64,000 bases of DNA from JABFRJ01 sp031374735. Lineage in GTDB: Bacteria > Pseudomonadota > Alphaproteobacteria > Rhizobiales > Hyphomicrobiaceae. A model generated the notes under the pieces. It worked only from the letters and a program-made list of their open reading frames with translations, had not been told where the DNA came from and did not search any database. This document shows positions 53,586 to 62,152 of this stretch, in pieces. How positions within the stretch are numbered: position 1 is the first letter of the stretch; the number at the start of each line of letters is the position of its first letter. The translations under genes and the position numbers were made by a program. The stretch spans positions 18,202 through 82,201 of the forward strand of contig JANMGQ010000057.1 of NCBI GenBank assembly GCA_031374735.1. Reading direction: 5' to 3'.

Positions 53586-53696
53586 GTATTTTCCTGCTAC
53601 ATCAAAAGACTAGATCGAGAACGTGCACATTTTTGTTCGCACCTGTTCTCGTCTCTACGCACGCCTACGCATCTCCCGTGTGCACAGTTTGTGCAC
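53552..53696. promoter_or_regulatory. Cluster of GTGCAC palindromes at the dusA/integrase junction
   Basis: GTGCAC occurs at 53552, 53623, 53680 and 53691, the last two 11 bases apart. TGCACG also lies at 53581. Such spacing over about 145 bases fits binding sites for the integrase or a small regulator at the attachment region and divergent promoters. Confidence 0.4.
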
Positions 53697-54805
53697 GATC
53701 CTCAGCCCGCAGATGGTTTCTCGTCCTGGCCACCATCAACAAATTGCCGTCCGGCTTATGGCGGGTGCAAGTCCGCCGCAAGGGCAAGTATGCCTCGCAG
53801 TCCTTCCGGCTCAAAGAAGACGCCGATGCCTGGGCGACCACCCAGGAGGACCGCGCGTTCCGGGGCGAGACCGTTAGCAGTGCCCGCCCGGCTAAGACAG
53901 GAACGCTGGGCAATCTGATCCGGCTCCACCTGAAGGACCACACGGAAGCGTCGAAGCCGATCGGACGCACCAAGCTCTACTGCTTGGAGAAGATGGAGCG
54001 CGACATCGGCCACCTTCGCGTCGCAGATCTAACCAAACAGCGCCTCATCGAATATGGCAAGCAACGGAGCGCAGAGGGCGCTGGGCCGGCGACCGTCACG
54101 GTGGACCTCGCCCACCTCCGCACAGTCCTCGACACGGCCACCTGCGTCCACGATGTCGAGACCGACCTCGATGCACTCCGGCATGCGCGCATGGCACTGA
54201 CCAAGCTCGGCTACGTCGCAAAGTCTGAGGAACGCGACCGGCGTCCGACACAAGCCGAGATTGATCAACTCATCGAGCACTTCCGCACCAAGAACCGCCA
54301 GATCATTCCACTGCATCGCATCATCCCGTTCGCTGTCGGTTCCTCGATGCGGCAAGAGGAAATCACCAAGATCGATCTCCGGGACCTCGAAGCCGAAAAG
54401 CGCATCATTAAGATCTGGAGCCGCAAAGACCCGCGCAAGAAAGCATCCAATCACCAGCGGGTCCCGCTTGTGGCGCTTACCGGCTACGACCCGCTCGCGA
54501 TCATCCAGGAGCAGACAACAGCCACTGGTGGAGTAGGACGCATCTTCCCCTACAATCCCAGGTCCGTCGGAACAGCGTTCCGCGAAGCCTGCAAGGAGTT
54601 GGGGATCGAAGACCTCCATTTCCATGACCTCCGCCACGAAGGCATCAGCCGCCTGTTCGAGGCCGGGCTCGATATCCCCGATGTCGCCCAAATCAGCGGG
54701 CATAGAGACTGGAAACAATTGCGCCGTTACTTGCACCTTCGGCCTGAGAAGGTGGTGGAGAAAAGCGCGGCGATCATGGCGAGGACGGGTGTTACAGCGC
54801 CTTGA
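53678..54805 (+). CDS. Tyrosine-type site-specific integrase (dusA-associated)
   Basis: Recombinase with the catalytic set visible: Arg in SSMRQEEITKI, Lys in the SRKDPRKK beta-hairpin region, HDLRH box, and GHRDWKQLRRYLHL supplying His and the nucleophilic Tyr. The SAM-like core-binding domain is at about 75-165. Clear homology begins at ATINKLPSGLWRVQVRRKG (53729). The reading frame stays open from 53552, inside dusA; GTG 53678 is a compromise start, with TTG 53636 and CTG 53726 also possible. The position beside dusA defines its target. Confidence 0.85.
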   Translation: MCTVCARSSARRWFLVLATINKLPSGLWRVQVRRKGKYASQSFRLKEDADAWATTQEDRAFRGETVSSARPAKTGTLGNLIRLHLKDHTEASKPIGRTKLYCLEKMERDIGHLRVADLTKQRLIEYGKQRSAEGAGPATVTVDLAHLRTVLDTATCVHDVETDLDALRHARMALTKLGYVAKSEERDRRPTQAEIDQLIEHFRTKNRQIIPLHRIIPFAVGSSMRQEEITKIDLRDLEAEKRIIKIWSRKDPRKKASNHQRVPLVALTGYDPLAIIQEQTTATGGVGRIFPYNPRSVGTAFREACKELGIEDLHFHDLRHEGISRLFEAGLDIPDVAQISGHRDWKQLRRYLHLRPEKVVEKSAAIMARTGVTAP

Positions 54806-55851
54806 TCGTCCAGATGGGTCCTGGGCCTCGATGTGTGCAGATGCCGGCTGAACGTGAGATGCAGCTTCACATGCCGCCGTTGCCGGGCGGCACGACCGAG
54901 CCCCGCAACGCTGCTCGAAGGCGACTGGTTGCGCAGTTGACGGCATACCTCACGTGGCCAGAGGACGAAGCCCGTCGACTGCTCTATCTGTTGCAACCCA
55001 TGCTTCCCTTCGGCGATGAAGAGAGTGCCAAACCGGCTTCTCTGATCGCGCCTGGAACGTCAGGATCTGAAGTCGCCCAGCGCGAACTTCAAGCTGCCCT
55101 TGAAGCGGTGTTGGCGATTTCGCTGCACCCTTCGATCAGCCCTGACTTTGCGGCGGATCTCGCCGACGCTGGCGGCAACATTAGAACTGCCATCACGATG
55201 CTCTTTCGCAATCCAGACGATGGCGAAACGCCGCCGATGCACCGCATCTTGAATGCAGCCGTCGGCCTTGATGACGATGGCGCGGAAACGGGCTTGGTGA
55301 CTGTCGAGGGGCGCCAAGCGTGTCTCAACGAGATCACTGCGGCTCGGCTCCAGTGGAGCCGAGCCGGCTACGTGTTGTTCCGCTATTGCCAGATGGCGCT
55401 GTCTGAAAATGCCGAAGTGAGAGCAGCGGCAAGCATAAACAACGCAATTGGCATCGTGGCAGGAGAAGGCCACGGTCCGAGGCTGACGAAGGATGCGTGG
55501 AGGTCTCACAAGTCTGTCGCTCACTTGGCTGCAGCAATCATTGTACTGACCGAGCGGCGACGACGCCGCCTCTCGTCATCCCCACGCCTGACCGGCCTGC
55601 AGTCGAGCACCACGCTCCAGACGATGCCGAACGAGTGCCTGAATCTCGCAGCTGCACTTCAGGAGTTCGGCCTCGCCAGCAGCAATAGCCGCGCCCGGCG
55701 AAGAGCCCCCGGTTCACCGTCTTCAAAGTCAGTCCTGGCCGATGAGACGACGTGGCGCGTTCCAGCCGCGCACAGCATGAAACTTGAGCAAGCTGACCTG
55801 CCCCAACTCACGAGCAAGCACATCGACGCTGCACTGAGCCGAGCATCATGA
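54802..55851 (+). CDS. Hypothetical protein of the integrative element
   Basis: Not recognised. 349 residues, overlapping the integrase stop by 4 bp (ATGA), so co-translated. An internal ATG at 54841 (MPAEREMQL) is possible. Segments LTWPEDEARRLLYLLQPMLPFG, LQAALEAVLAISLHPSISPDFAADLADAGGNIRTAITMLF and TAARLQWSRAGYVLFRYCQMAL are helical; the C-terminal 90 residues are basic, Ser/Arg-rich and probably disordered. No signal peptide or catalytic motif is seen. Its place suggests a helper of integration or element maintenance. Confidence 0.65.
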   Translation: MIVQMGPGPRCVQMPAEREMQLHMPPLPGGTTEPRNAARRRLVAQLTAYLTWPEDEARRLLYLLQPMLPFGDEESAKPASLIAPGTSGSEVAQRELQAALEAVLAISLHPSISPDFAADLADAGGNIRTAITMLFRNPDDGETPPMHRILNAAVGLDDDGAETGLVTVEGRQACLNEITAARLQWSRAGYVLFRYCQMALSENAEVRAAASINNAIGIVAGEGHGPRLTKDAWRSHKSVAHLAAAIIVLTERRRRRLSSSPRLTGLQSSTTLQTMPNECLNLAAALQEFGLASSNSRARRRAPGSPSSKSVLADETTWRVPAAHSMKLEQADLPQLTSKHIDAALSRAS

Positions 55852-55941
55852 CCTGAACGGAAAGCATTCGGCCACTGGGGCCGTGCGAATGTTCCCAGTG
55901 GCTGGATAAAACCCGCCTATCTGACACGCCCGATCAAGTTG

Positions 55942-56217
55942 ATGTGGGCCTCTGTCGTGCGTGATCCAGAAGAACTGCTGACGACAAAACAGCTAGCGGC
56001 CGAGTTAGGCGACTCCCCTCGGACCGTTGAGAGGTGGCGCGTCAAAGGAAGCGGCCCACCATATCTCCAACTGCAGGACAATGGGCCCGTCCGCTACCGT
56101 CGCGCCGACGTAACGGAGTGGAAAAACACGAGACGTCGGTTGAGTACCTCCTGCCTTCTGCCGCCTCTGCTGGTGGAGGAACATGCGGCCATCGCGTCTG
56201 CGGACGAAGCGTCGTGA
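55942..56217 (+). CDS. AlpA/MerR-like helix-turn-helix protein
   Basis: A 91-residue protein with an excisionase-type winged HTH at about 10-60: EELLTTKQLAAELGDSPRTVERWRVKGSGPPYLQLQDNGPVRYRRADVTEWK. This is the HTH_17/AlpA pattern found in prophage and satellite excision or regulatory proteins. The ATG at 55942 follows a TTG one codon earlier. The stop overlaps the GTG start of the next gene (GTGA). It probably controls excision or expression of the element. Confidence 0.85.
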   Translation: MWASVVRDPEELLTTKQLAAELGDSPRTVERWRVKGSGPPYLQLQDNGPVRYRRADVTEWKNTRRRLSTSCLLPPLLVEEHAAIASADEAS

Positions 56218-58658
56218 CTCCCGCCGACGAGTTGCATGGCATCGGCGAAGGCGAAATCCCGCTTCCGTTGACGCTGACGTTGCCTGACGACAGTGATCTC
56301 GGCGTCCCCTTCGGCTTGCCTCCCGCCAAGAATGCGCTGGCGACCAAGGCCCGCAGCTACCTCATTCTTGCGATGATTGATGCTGCCAAGAGTGGAGCCA
56401 ACGGTATCTTCTATAGCCGCGACACGAATTTCTACACACCGCACGAACAGTCGCCGAAGCCGGTCTGGCTGACCTATGCGAACGTCCTATCCGCCGTGAA
56501 AGACCTGGAGGCTGCAGCGAAGTTCTTTCGGCATCGTCTCGCCCGACGGCAAGTTCCCAAGACGCGCGTTGGCCGTGGTGAGCGCTCGTCAATCCAATTT
56601 ACGGACTTGTTCATCGACATCGCTCTGACGCTCTATCCGCAGACGCCGTCGCACCAAACGACTGGCCGAGTGATCCTCCGCGACCAAAAGAAGCGAGAGA
56701 TCACATACGCGCCGACTGCGTGGACCCAAAGCATCGAAAGATTTTTCGCGAGCTACGCTGAAACTTTGGCGTCGGCGCAGTTCTCGCTCGAACACCCTGC
56801 TGCTGTTCGCATCGACGCGCATTGTTACGCGATCCCGTCTGGTGGTCGCCGCCAGATCATTGACCTGCGGCGTCGGCTTCCTGTCCGAATATTCAATGTA
56901 TCGCTTGATCGCGGCGGTCGATTCTACCGGACGTTCTGGGACAATATGCCGAAAGAGTATCGACTGGCTCTTATGATCGACGGGCAGCCGGTGACCGAAC
57001 ACGATTTCCGTTCTTGCCATCCGCGCATCGCGTATTGGCTGGTTGGCCGGCCGGATCTATTTGATGCGCTCGGTGATCGGGACTTCTACACCATCGAAGG
57101 CCTGTCTGACCGGTGGCGCAGCCGGATCAAGCGCGCCGTCAACATCATGTTCAACGCCGCGAATTTTGCGCAGGCAAAAGGGGCGATCGCCCGTGAGTTG
57201 CCATATCGCCCGAGCTTGCGGCGCGATCGCCTTGCTGCCAACCTCATGCGCCGCATCAAGCATGCACACCCTGCACTGGCATCTTTGTGGCATAGCGGCG
57301 TCGGCCTAACCCTCCAGTACATCGACAGCTGCATCCTGCAGGAGTGCCTTGCAGAACTGACAGAGCGCGACATTGTTGGTCTCTCGAACCACGACTCGAT
57401 CATCGTTCAGGCTCGGCATCGGGATGCTTTGATCGAGATCATGGAGCGGAATTTTGTCGTCATCGGCCAGCGGCTGGCTCGTGAAGCGGATTGGCAGCGC
57501 CAGAACCCCGCGCCGGAGCAACCGAAGAGCCGCGCAATCGACTTGATGAAGTGGAAGGCGGAGTTGCCAGCAGGCGAGGCTATCGCAACCCGGGGCCTCC
57601 AACACCGTTCAGGGAGTGAAGAGGAACTTGGCGGCGCACCTTCACCCAACCACCGGCGAGCGCCCAGCCAGGGCGGGCTTACTGCTGATCCGGACGACAT
57701 GTTGCGAGATGTCGCAACACTCGCGCGGACCAGTGGTCGACTAGGTCGCCCGCATATCTCGGTAGCTTACGCGGCACTGGCCGCCCGCACCGGCACAGCG
57801 GAACAGCGCCATGACGATCTGGTTTCTTGGATAGACGACACATGTCGGGCATGTCGTTCTACTCCACCCTCACCGGATGAAATTCTGACCGCACTGAAAG
57901 ACATCGAGTCCCCGGCGCTGGTAACTGGCCACTGGGCAGCCAAGCGGCTCAAGGTCACGAGTGCGCTGTCCAAGAAGTTGGCCCTGAGTGTGATCCAACC
58001 CGAGCCGCTGACGAAGGCCGATCAGGCAGCGCAGGCCCGTATCCGAAGGCTCATCAACGGCGGCCTCTCGCGCGCCGTAAACTTAGGTAAGATCAAACCT
58101 TGGATTGGCACCGGTGTGAGCCGCGCCGCCTACTACGACCACATCCCAAACGAGATCGAAAGACGTGTGGACGCAGTGCGCGCACTGATCAAGCGCCGCG
58201 ATCTGGCGACGTTGATGCAAGTGGCGGGCGAGATTGAGATCACCCAGCGCGACCGCCAATGCATCGCTGGTCATGACAGGCTCCCCGTTGACGAGATGCT
58301 CGAACGGCTGGCGCCCCTGATCGCAGGCGCATTGCACTCTGAGACTGCGGCCATCGTATGTGACGCTTGTTCCACAGATGAGCCGCTTCCTGAGCAAGCA
58401 ACTCTGACGGCCTCCGACGTTACAGGCTGCGTAAAGTTGCCGATTGTGCGCGCCGAAGCATCGTCAGTAGACACCGCGTCAACACCAACGACACTCGCGG
58501 CAGGTGATGTTGGTGGCTGTGATGCATCGTCTGGCGGAGCAGGGAGCGAGAATTGCTGCGATGGCAGATCCCAGATTGAACCGGGATCTGCGGACAGTCC
58601 GTCAGATCACAGCGGCGTCTGGCGCCGATTCCGTAAAATCATGCGCCCCGATGACTGA
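56214..58658 (+). CDS. Large protein with family-A-polymerase-like palm motifs
   Basis: No certain family name. From GTG 56214 (overlapping the HTH stop) the protein is 814 residues; the frame opens at 56034 but that part overlaps the HTH gene. Three motifs in order recall single-subunit polymerases: A, TEHDFRSCHPRIAYWL (Asp264); B, RSRIKRAVNIMFNAANF (Lys306); C, LSNHDSIIV (His393-Asp394). Spacing is shorter than in Pol I or T7 RNA polymerase. GGRFYRTFWDNMPKEYR precedes motif A. Residues 450-700 are helical and basic; the last 100 are Ser/Thr/Cys-rich. A replication or priming role for the element is inferred. Confidence 0.6.
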   Translation: MTPADELHGIGEGEIPLPLTLTLPDDSDLGVPFGLPPAKNALATKARSYLILAMIDAAKSGANGIFYSRDTNFYTPHEQSPKPVWLTYANVLSAVKDLEAAAKFFRHRLARRQVPKTRVGRGERSSIQFTDLFIDIALTLYPQTPSHQTTGRVILRDQKKREITYAPTAWTQSIERFFASYAETLASAQFSLEHPAAVRIDAHCYAIPSGGRRQIIDLRRRLPVRIFNVSLDRGGRFYRTFWDNMPKEYRLALMIDGQPVTEHDFRSCHPRIAYWLVGRPDLFDALGDRDFYTIEGLSDRWRSRIKRAVNIMFNAANFAQAKGAIARELPYRPSLRRDRLAANLMRRIKHAHPALASLWHSGVGLTLQYIDSCILQECLAELTERDIVGLSNHDSIIVQARHRDALIEIMERNFVVIGQRLAREADWQRQNPAPEQPKSRAIDLMKWKAELPAGEAIATRGLQHRSGSEEELGGAPSPNHRRAPSQGGLTADPDDMLRDVATLARTSGRLGRPHISVAYAALAARTGTAEQRHDDLVSWIDDTCRACRSTPPSPDEILTALKDIESPALVTGHWAAKRLKVTSALSKKLALSVIQPEPLTKADQAAQARIRRLINGGLSRAVNLGKIKPWIGTGVSRAAYYDHIPNEIERRVDAVRALIKRRDLATLMQVAGEIEITQRDRQCIAGHDRLPVDEMLERLAPLIAGALHSETAAIVCDACSTDEPLPEQATLTASDVTGCVKLPIVRAEASSVDTASTPTTLAAGDVGGCDASSGGAGSENCCDGRSQIEPGSADSPSDHSGVWRRFRKIMRPDD

Positions 58659-58856
58659 AATTCGGTTCGCTTGCATCGGCTTGACGGGGGATGCATCTGG
58701 AGACAAAGCGTCCGTATATGACTTGAACTGAAGACAATGCATCAATGCGCCACGATCGTCTCCAGACAACACGAGGCGCAATCTGCCGACAGAGGATCAT
58801 GGTGTCTGATGTGTACGTTGGGGGGGCGGCAGCTGAACAGGCAATTTTTCGCGACT

Positions 58857-60206
58857 TCACTTATCGGAGGGAAGTAGGGTCATCGCCACGAGAGCGGCTA
58901 TGCATGCCAATCCGGCCGCCGCTGCAAACACATTCGGTCCACCGCCAACCGCGGCCAACGCCGCGATCCCCAGCGCGAACCCGCCTTGACGTGCGACGAT
59001 CGTCACGGCCGAGGCCATGCCAGCGCGATCGGGAGGGGTGAGCGCGAGCATCGCGCCGGACAACTGGGGATGCGCGAGTGCTGCGCCGATGCCGATCAGG
59101 GCCATGCCGGCGAGCATGAGGGCGAGTGTTTCGGGCGCGCCTGCACGCCACGTGGCGGCGAGCAGCAAGAGGTCGCCGACTGCGATCAGCGCGAGCGACA
59201 CCGCGAAGTGACGGCGCCAGCCGAGGCGCGTCACCATTCGGCCGCCAATCAGCGGCACGACCAACATGGGAATCGTCGCGGCGAGCAGGGCGAGGCCGAT
59301 GCGGTCAGCCGACCACCCGAACGCGGCCTGCAACGCAGGCGGCAGATAGACGAGGATGGCCCAGTAGCTAGCTGAGACCGCGATCAGCAGTAGCCCGACG
59401 CCGATCATAGCTGGTGTCGCGAACACGGCGGGATCGAGCAGCGGGCTCGCACGTCGGCGCTGTTGCAGCACGAACACCACCAGCAGCATAAGCGCCGCGC
59501 CGCCAACGACAACCGCGGCCACGATATCCGTGCGTATGCGCAATGTCGCATCAATCAACAGCGCGAGCGCCGCCGTGAGCAGGGCAACGCCGATGAGATC
59601 GAGAGGGCGCTTTTCAGCGGCGTGGGTCTCATTCAGCAAGCGGGGCACGGCGATGGCGAGCAGCAGGCAAAACGGAATGTTGGCGAAGAAGATCCAACGC
59701 CAGCCCACCCATGCGGTGATCACCCCGCCGAGCGTCGGGCCGACGGCCATCGCGACGCCCGACACAACGCCCATGATCGCGAACACGCGGGCGCGCTGGT
59801 TCGCCTCGGTGAAGACACCGGCCACAAGCGCCAGTGCGCCTGTGACGATGAACGCTGATCCGACACCTTGCAGGCCGCGTGCAATCCACAGTGATGGACC
59901 ATCCCAGGCGAAGCCGCAGCCAACCGAGGCGACCAGAAAGATCGCATTGCCAATCAGCAACGCGCGGCGACGGCCGAAGCGATCGGCAAGCGCGCCGGCG
60001 GCCAGCAGCACGCCTGTGAAGACGAGCGAATAGGCGTCGATGACCCACACGGTTGCGGCCATGCCGAAGCCGAGGTCATCAGCCATCGCGGGCAGTGCGA
60101 CGACAACCGCCGTGACGTCGAGGTTGGTCAGGAACGCGCCAAGGCCAAGCGCAAGGGCGATGGCGAGGTCACGATGCGATAGGGCGGCTATTGTTGATGT
60201 GCTCAC
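58857..60206 (-). CDS. MFS transporter, DHA2-type drug exporter
   Basis: Proton-driven exporter, 449 residues from GTG 60206; the open frame to 60449 runs antisense to the LysR gene and was trimmed. About 14 helices; motif A LADRFGRRRALL, motif C-like GVVSGVAMAVGPTLGGVI, and an N-terminal NLDVTAVVVALPAM matching the DHA2 group. Substrate unknown. It diverges from a LysR regulator, the usual arrangement for regulated export. Confidence 0.9.
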   Translation of the reverse strand: MSTSTIAALSHRDLAIALALGLGAFLTNLDVTAVVVALPAMADDLGFGMAATVWVIDAYSLVFTGVLLAAGALADRFGRRRALLIGNAIFLVASVGCGFAWDGPSLWIARGLQGVGSAFIVTGALALVAGVFTEANQRARVFAIMGVVSGVAMAVGPTLGGVITAWVGWRWIFFANIPFCLLLAIAVPRLLNETHAAEKRPLDLIGVALLTAALALLIDATLRIRTDIVAAVVVGGAALMLLVVFVLQQRRRASPLLDPAVFATPAMIGVGLLLIAVSASYWAILVYLPPALQAAFGWSADRIGLALLAATIPMLVVPLIGGRMVTRLGWRRHFAVSLALIAVGDLLLLAATWRAGAPETLALMLAGMALIGIGAALAHPQLSGAMLALTPPDRAGMASAVTIVARQGGFALGIAALAAVGGGPNVFAAAAGLACIAALVAMTLLPSDK

Positions 60207-60335
60207 GAGACCTCTGGCGCTTGTGGGACGTTCGACGCGCTGAAAGCGCCGGTTGAATCGCACGTTACCCGCTGCCGACGCTCGCAGCGCATCCGACCTG
60301 TTCAAGTCGCCATGAATCTCCTTCATACTGCCGCC

Positions 60336-61265
60336 ATGACCAACCAACCGCCCTTCGACGCCCTGATCGCCTTTGAGGCCGTGCACCGACTCGGGAGCGT
60401 GACTGCGGCGGCGAAAGACCTCGGCATGACCCAAAGTGCCGTCAGCCATCGTCTGCGCCGCCTTGAAGACTTCATGGGCCTGCCGCTGCTGGTTCGGGCG
60501 CAGGGCGGCATGCGTCCGACAGCGGCTGGCGAAGCACTTGCGTCAGGGCTCGCAGACCTGCTGTCGGGACTCGGCGAATTGCGCGCGCGCTGCCGTGCTG
60601 CGGCGGGCAACGGTGTGCTGCGGGTCGGCGTGAGTGCGGCGCTCGCGGACTATTGGCTCGTCGCGCGACTGCCGCAGTTCAACGCACGCCATCCCACTAT
60701 GCCGATCGAGCTGATCGTCGTCGAAAGCGCGGCGCAAGCGGCGCATCTCGATCTCGACATCACGATCCACTGGCTGCACGAAGGTGAGGCACGCGAGACC
60801 TCGACACAGCGGATGCTGTTCCGTGAACATGTCTTCCCGGTCTGCCATCCGCGCCTGTTGCCGCGTGGCCCGCTGGATGATCCGACCCGCATCATCGCGT
60901 TGCCGCTGATCCATAAGGGGACCAGCGAAGACGCCGCCGGAGGCGCCGAGTGGACATGGACGGCGTGGTTCGCGCACCTCGGCCTCAACGCGACGCCGCC
61001 GATGGGTCTACGCTGTGCCAACATCGCGACGGCGATCAGCGCCGCGTTGCAAGGCAGCGGAGTCGCGCTCGTTCGCTCGCTCCTTGCACGCGACGCACTT
61101 GCCGACGGTCATCTCGTACGCGTGTTGCCCGACACGTGGGACATACCGTCGACCAAGGTGCATCTGGTGCGCTGGCCCGCCGCGCTCGCGGGCGATGCAC
61201 AGGTGAAGGCGTTCGTTGCTTGGCTAGTGGAGATGGCGGGAGAAGCACGCGCGCCCCACAACTAG
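60336..61265 (+). CDS. LysR family transcriptional regulator (GcvA-like)
   Basis: Start ATG 60336 gives 309 residues beginning with the HTH (PPFDALIAFEAVHRLGSVTAAAKDLGMTQSAVSHRLRRLEDFMG); an ATG eight codons upstream is possible. The effector-binding domain covers about 90-300. The motif LFVRRPRGVRPT-like region reads LLVRAQGGMRPTAAGE. It probably controls the divergent MFS gene through the 130-bp shared region. A decayed relative of this gene lies at 62.57-62.71 kb. Confidence 0.9.
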   Translation: MTNQPPFDALIAFEAVHRLGSVTAAAKDLGMTQSAVSHRLRRLEDFMGLPLLVRAQGGMRPTAAGEALASGLADLLSGLGELRARCRAAAGNGVLRVGVSAALADYWLVARLPQFNARHPTMPIELIVVESAAQAAHLDLDITIHWLHEGEARETSTQRMLFREHVFPVCHPRLLPRGPLDDPTRIIALPLIHKGTSEDAAGGAEWTWTAWFAHLGLNATPPMGLRCANIATAISAALQGSGVALVRSLLARDALADGHLVRVLPDTWDIPSTKVHLVRWPAALAGDAQVKAFVAWLVEMAGEARAPHN

Positions 61266-61346
61266 ACGCCATGACCGCGATTGGGTTGGCCAAGTGATCG
61301 GGCGCTGCCTCGCTGCAGGCTGCGTCGTACACCTTACGTTACCCTA

Positions 61347-61376
61347 TTGACACGTGACTATATGATAACCTATAAA
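61347..61376 (+). promoter_or_regulatory. Predicted sigma-70 promoter of the ArsR-SRPBCC/MAPEG operon
   Basis: TTGACA (61347-61352) and TATAAA (61371-61376) are separated by 18 bases in an AT-rich patch. The ATG of the next gene is at 61385, so a start site 7-8 bases after the -10 would give an almost leaderless mRNA. CACGTG at 61351-61356 overlaps the -35 and is a candidate operator for the ArsR-type protein. Confidence 0.6.
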
Positions 61377-61384
61377 TCATCTTA

Positions 61385-62152
61385 ATGGATGCCATCTTCA
61401 AAGCGCTCAGCGATGACACTCGCCGCGCACTGCTGGATCAGCTGCGGCGGCGGGACGGCCAGACGTTGAAGGAACTCGAAGCCACTTCGGGCCTGTCGCG
61501 CTTCGGCGTGATGAAACATCTCGGCGTCCTGGAGGCCGCTAACTTGATCGTCTCGCGAAAAGTTGGGCGATTCAGATACCACTACCTGAATGCCGCGCCG
61601 CTGCAGGTCGTGGTGGACCGCTGGATCGAACCGCTGACGCTGAAAATCCATGCGCGCGCCATCCTCGATCTCAAGGCTGACCTCGAAAGGCAATCATCCA
61701 TGCACGCACGTGAAAAACCCGATTTCGTGCTCGAAACTTTTATCCGCGCAAAACCCGCGACGGTGTGGGAGGCGCTGACCACTGCCGAGATGTCGAAGCG
61801 TTATTACATTGCAGGCGCAGCGATCCACAGCACATTTGAGGCTGGCGGGGGTTACCAGTATCTGACGCCCGACGGCCACCCCATTCTGTCCGGCAAGATC
61901 ATTGCGGCCGAACCGCCAACGCGGCTGGAAATGACGTTCGTGCCGGGCTGGATGGGTCCGAACGCGAACGCCTCGCGCGTCATTTATGAGCTGACGGCGA
62001 TCGGTGATCTGACCAAGCTGACGATTCTCCACCACGACATTCCGCCGGGCCAGGAGGGTGTGAAAGACGGCTGGGCCAAGATCGTCGCCAGTCTGAAGTC
62101 GCTGCTTGAAACGGGCAAGCCACTCGCCTTTCCGTCAGGAGCTCAATCATGA
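61385..62152 (+). CDS. ArsR-type HTH fused to an SRPBCC (AHSA1-like) domain
   Basis: A 255-residue fusion. Residues 1-95 are a winged HTH of the ArsR family (FKALSDDTRRALLDQLRRRDGQTLKELE...GLSRFGVMKHLGVLEAANLIVSRKVGR), lacking a CXC metal site. Residues 110-250 are an AHSA1/START-like ligand-binding domain (ETFIRAKPATVWEALTTAEMSKRYY, GKIIAAEPPTRLEMTF). The design suggests a repressor sensing a small hydrophobic ligand. The stop overlaps the MAPEG start by 4 bp. Confidence 0.88.
   Translation: MDAIFKALSDDTRRALLDQLRRRDGQTLKELEATSGLSRFGVMKHLGVLEAANLIVSRKVGRFRYHYLNAAPLQVVVDRWIEPLTLKIHARAILDLKADLERQSSMHAREKPDFVLETFIRAKPATVWEALTTAEMSKRYYIAGAAIHSTFEAGGGYQYLTPDGHPILSGKIIAAEPPTRLEMTFVPGWMGPNANASRVIYELTAIGDLTKLTILHHDIPPGQEGVKDGWAKIVASLKSLLETGKPLAFPSGAQS

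Larger units (their letters stand above)
53545..58660. mobile_element. dusA-associated integrative element (left end defined; right end not found)
   Basis: Integrase, unknown gene, AlpA-like HTH gene and polymerase-like gene run rightward with stop/start overlaps, directly beside the 5' end of dusA. A family of integrases is known to target dusA this way. The AT-rich stretch 53560-53640 contrasts with the surroundings. I found no second copy of the dusA core or displaced dusA start to the right, so the listed end is the last clear element gene and the island may extend past the window. Confidence 0.65.

Noticed and set aside
58640..58665. Possible right attachment site (CCCCGATGACTGAAATT)
   Set aside because: It shares only the core CCGATGA with dusA and lies in the wrong orientation; most likely chance.
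61361..61366. TATGAT as the -10 box of the ArsR operon
   Set aside because: Only 8 bases separate it from the TTGACA box; TATAAA at 61371 gives a workable 18-base spacer.
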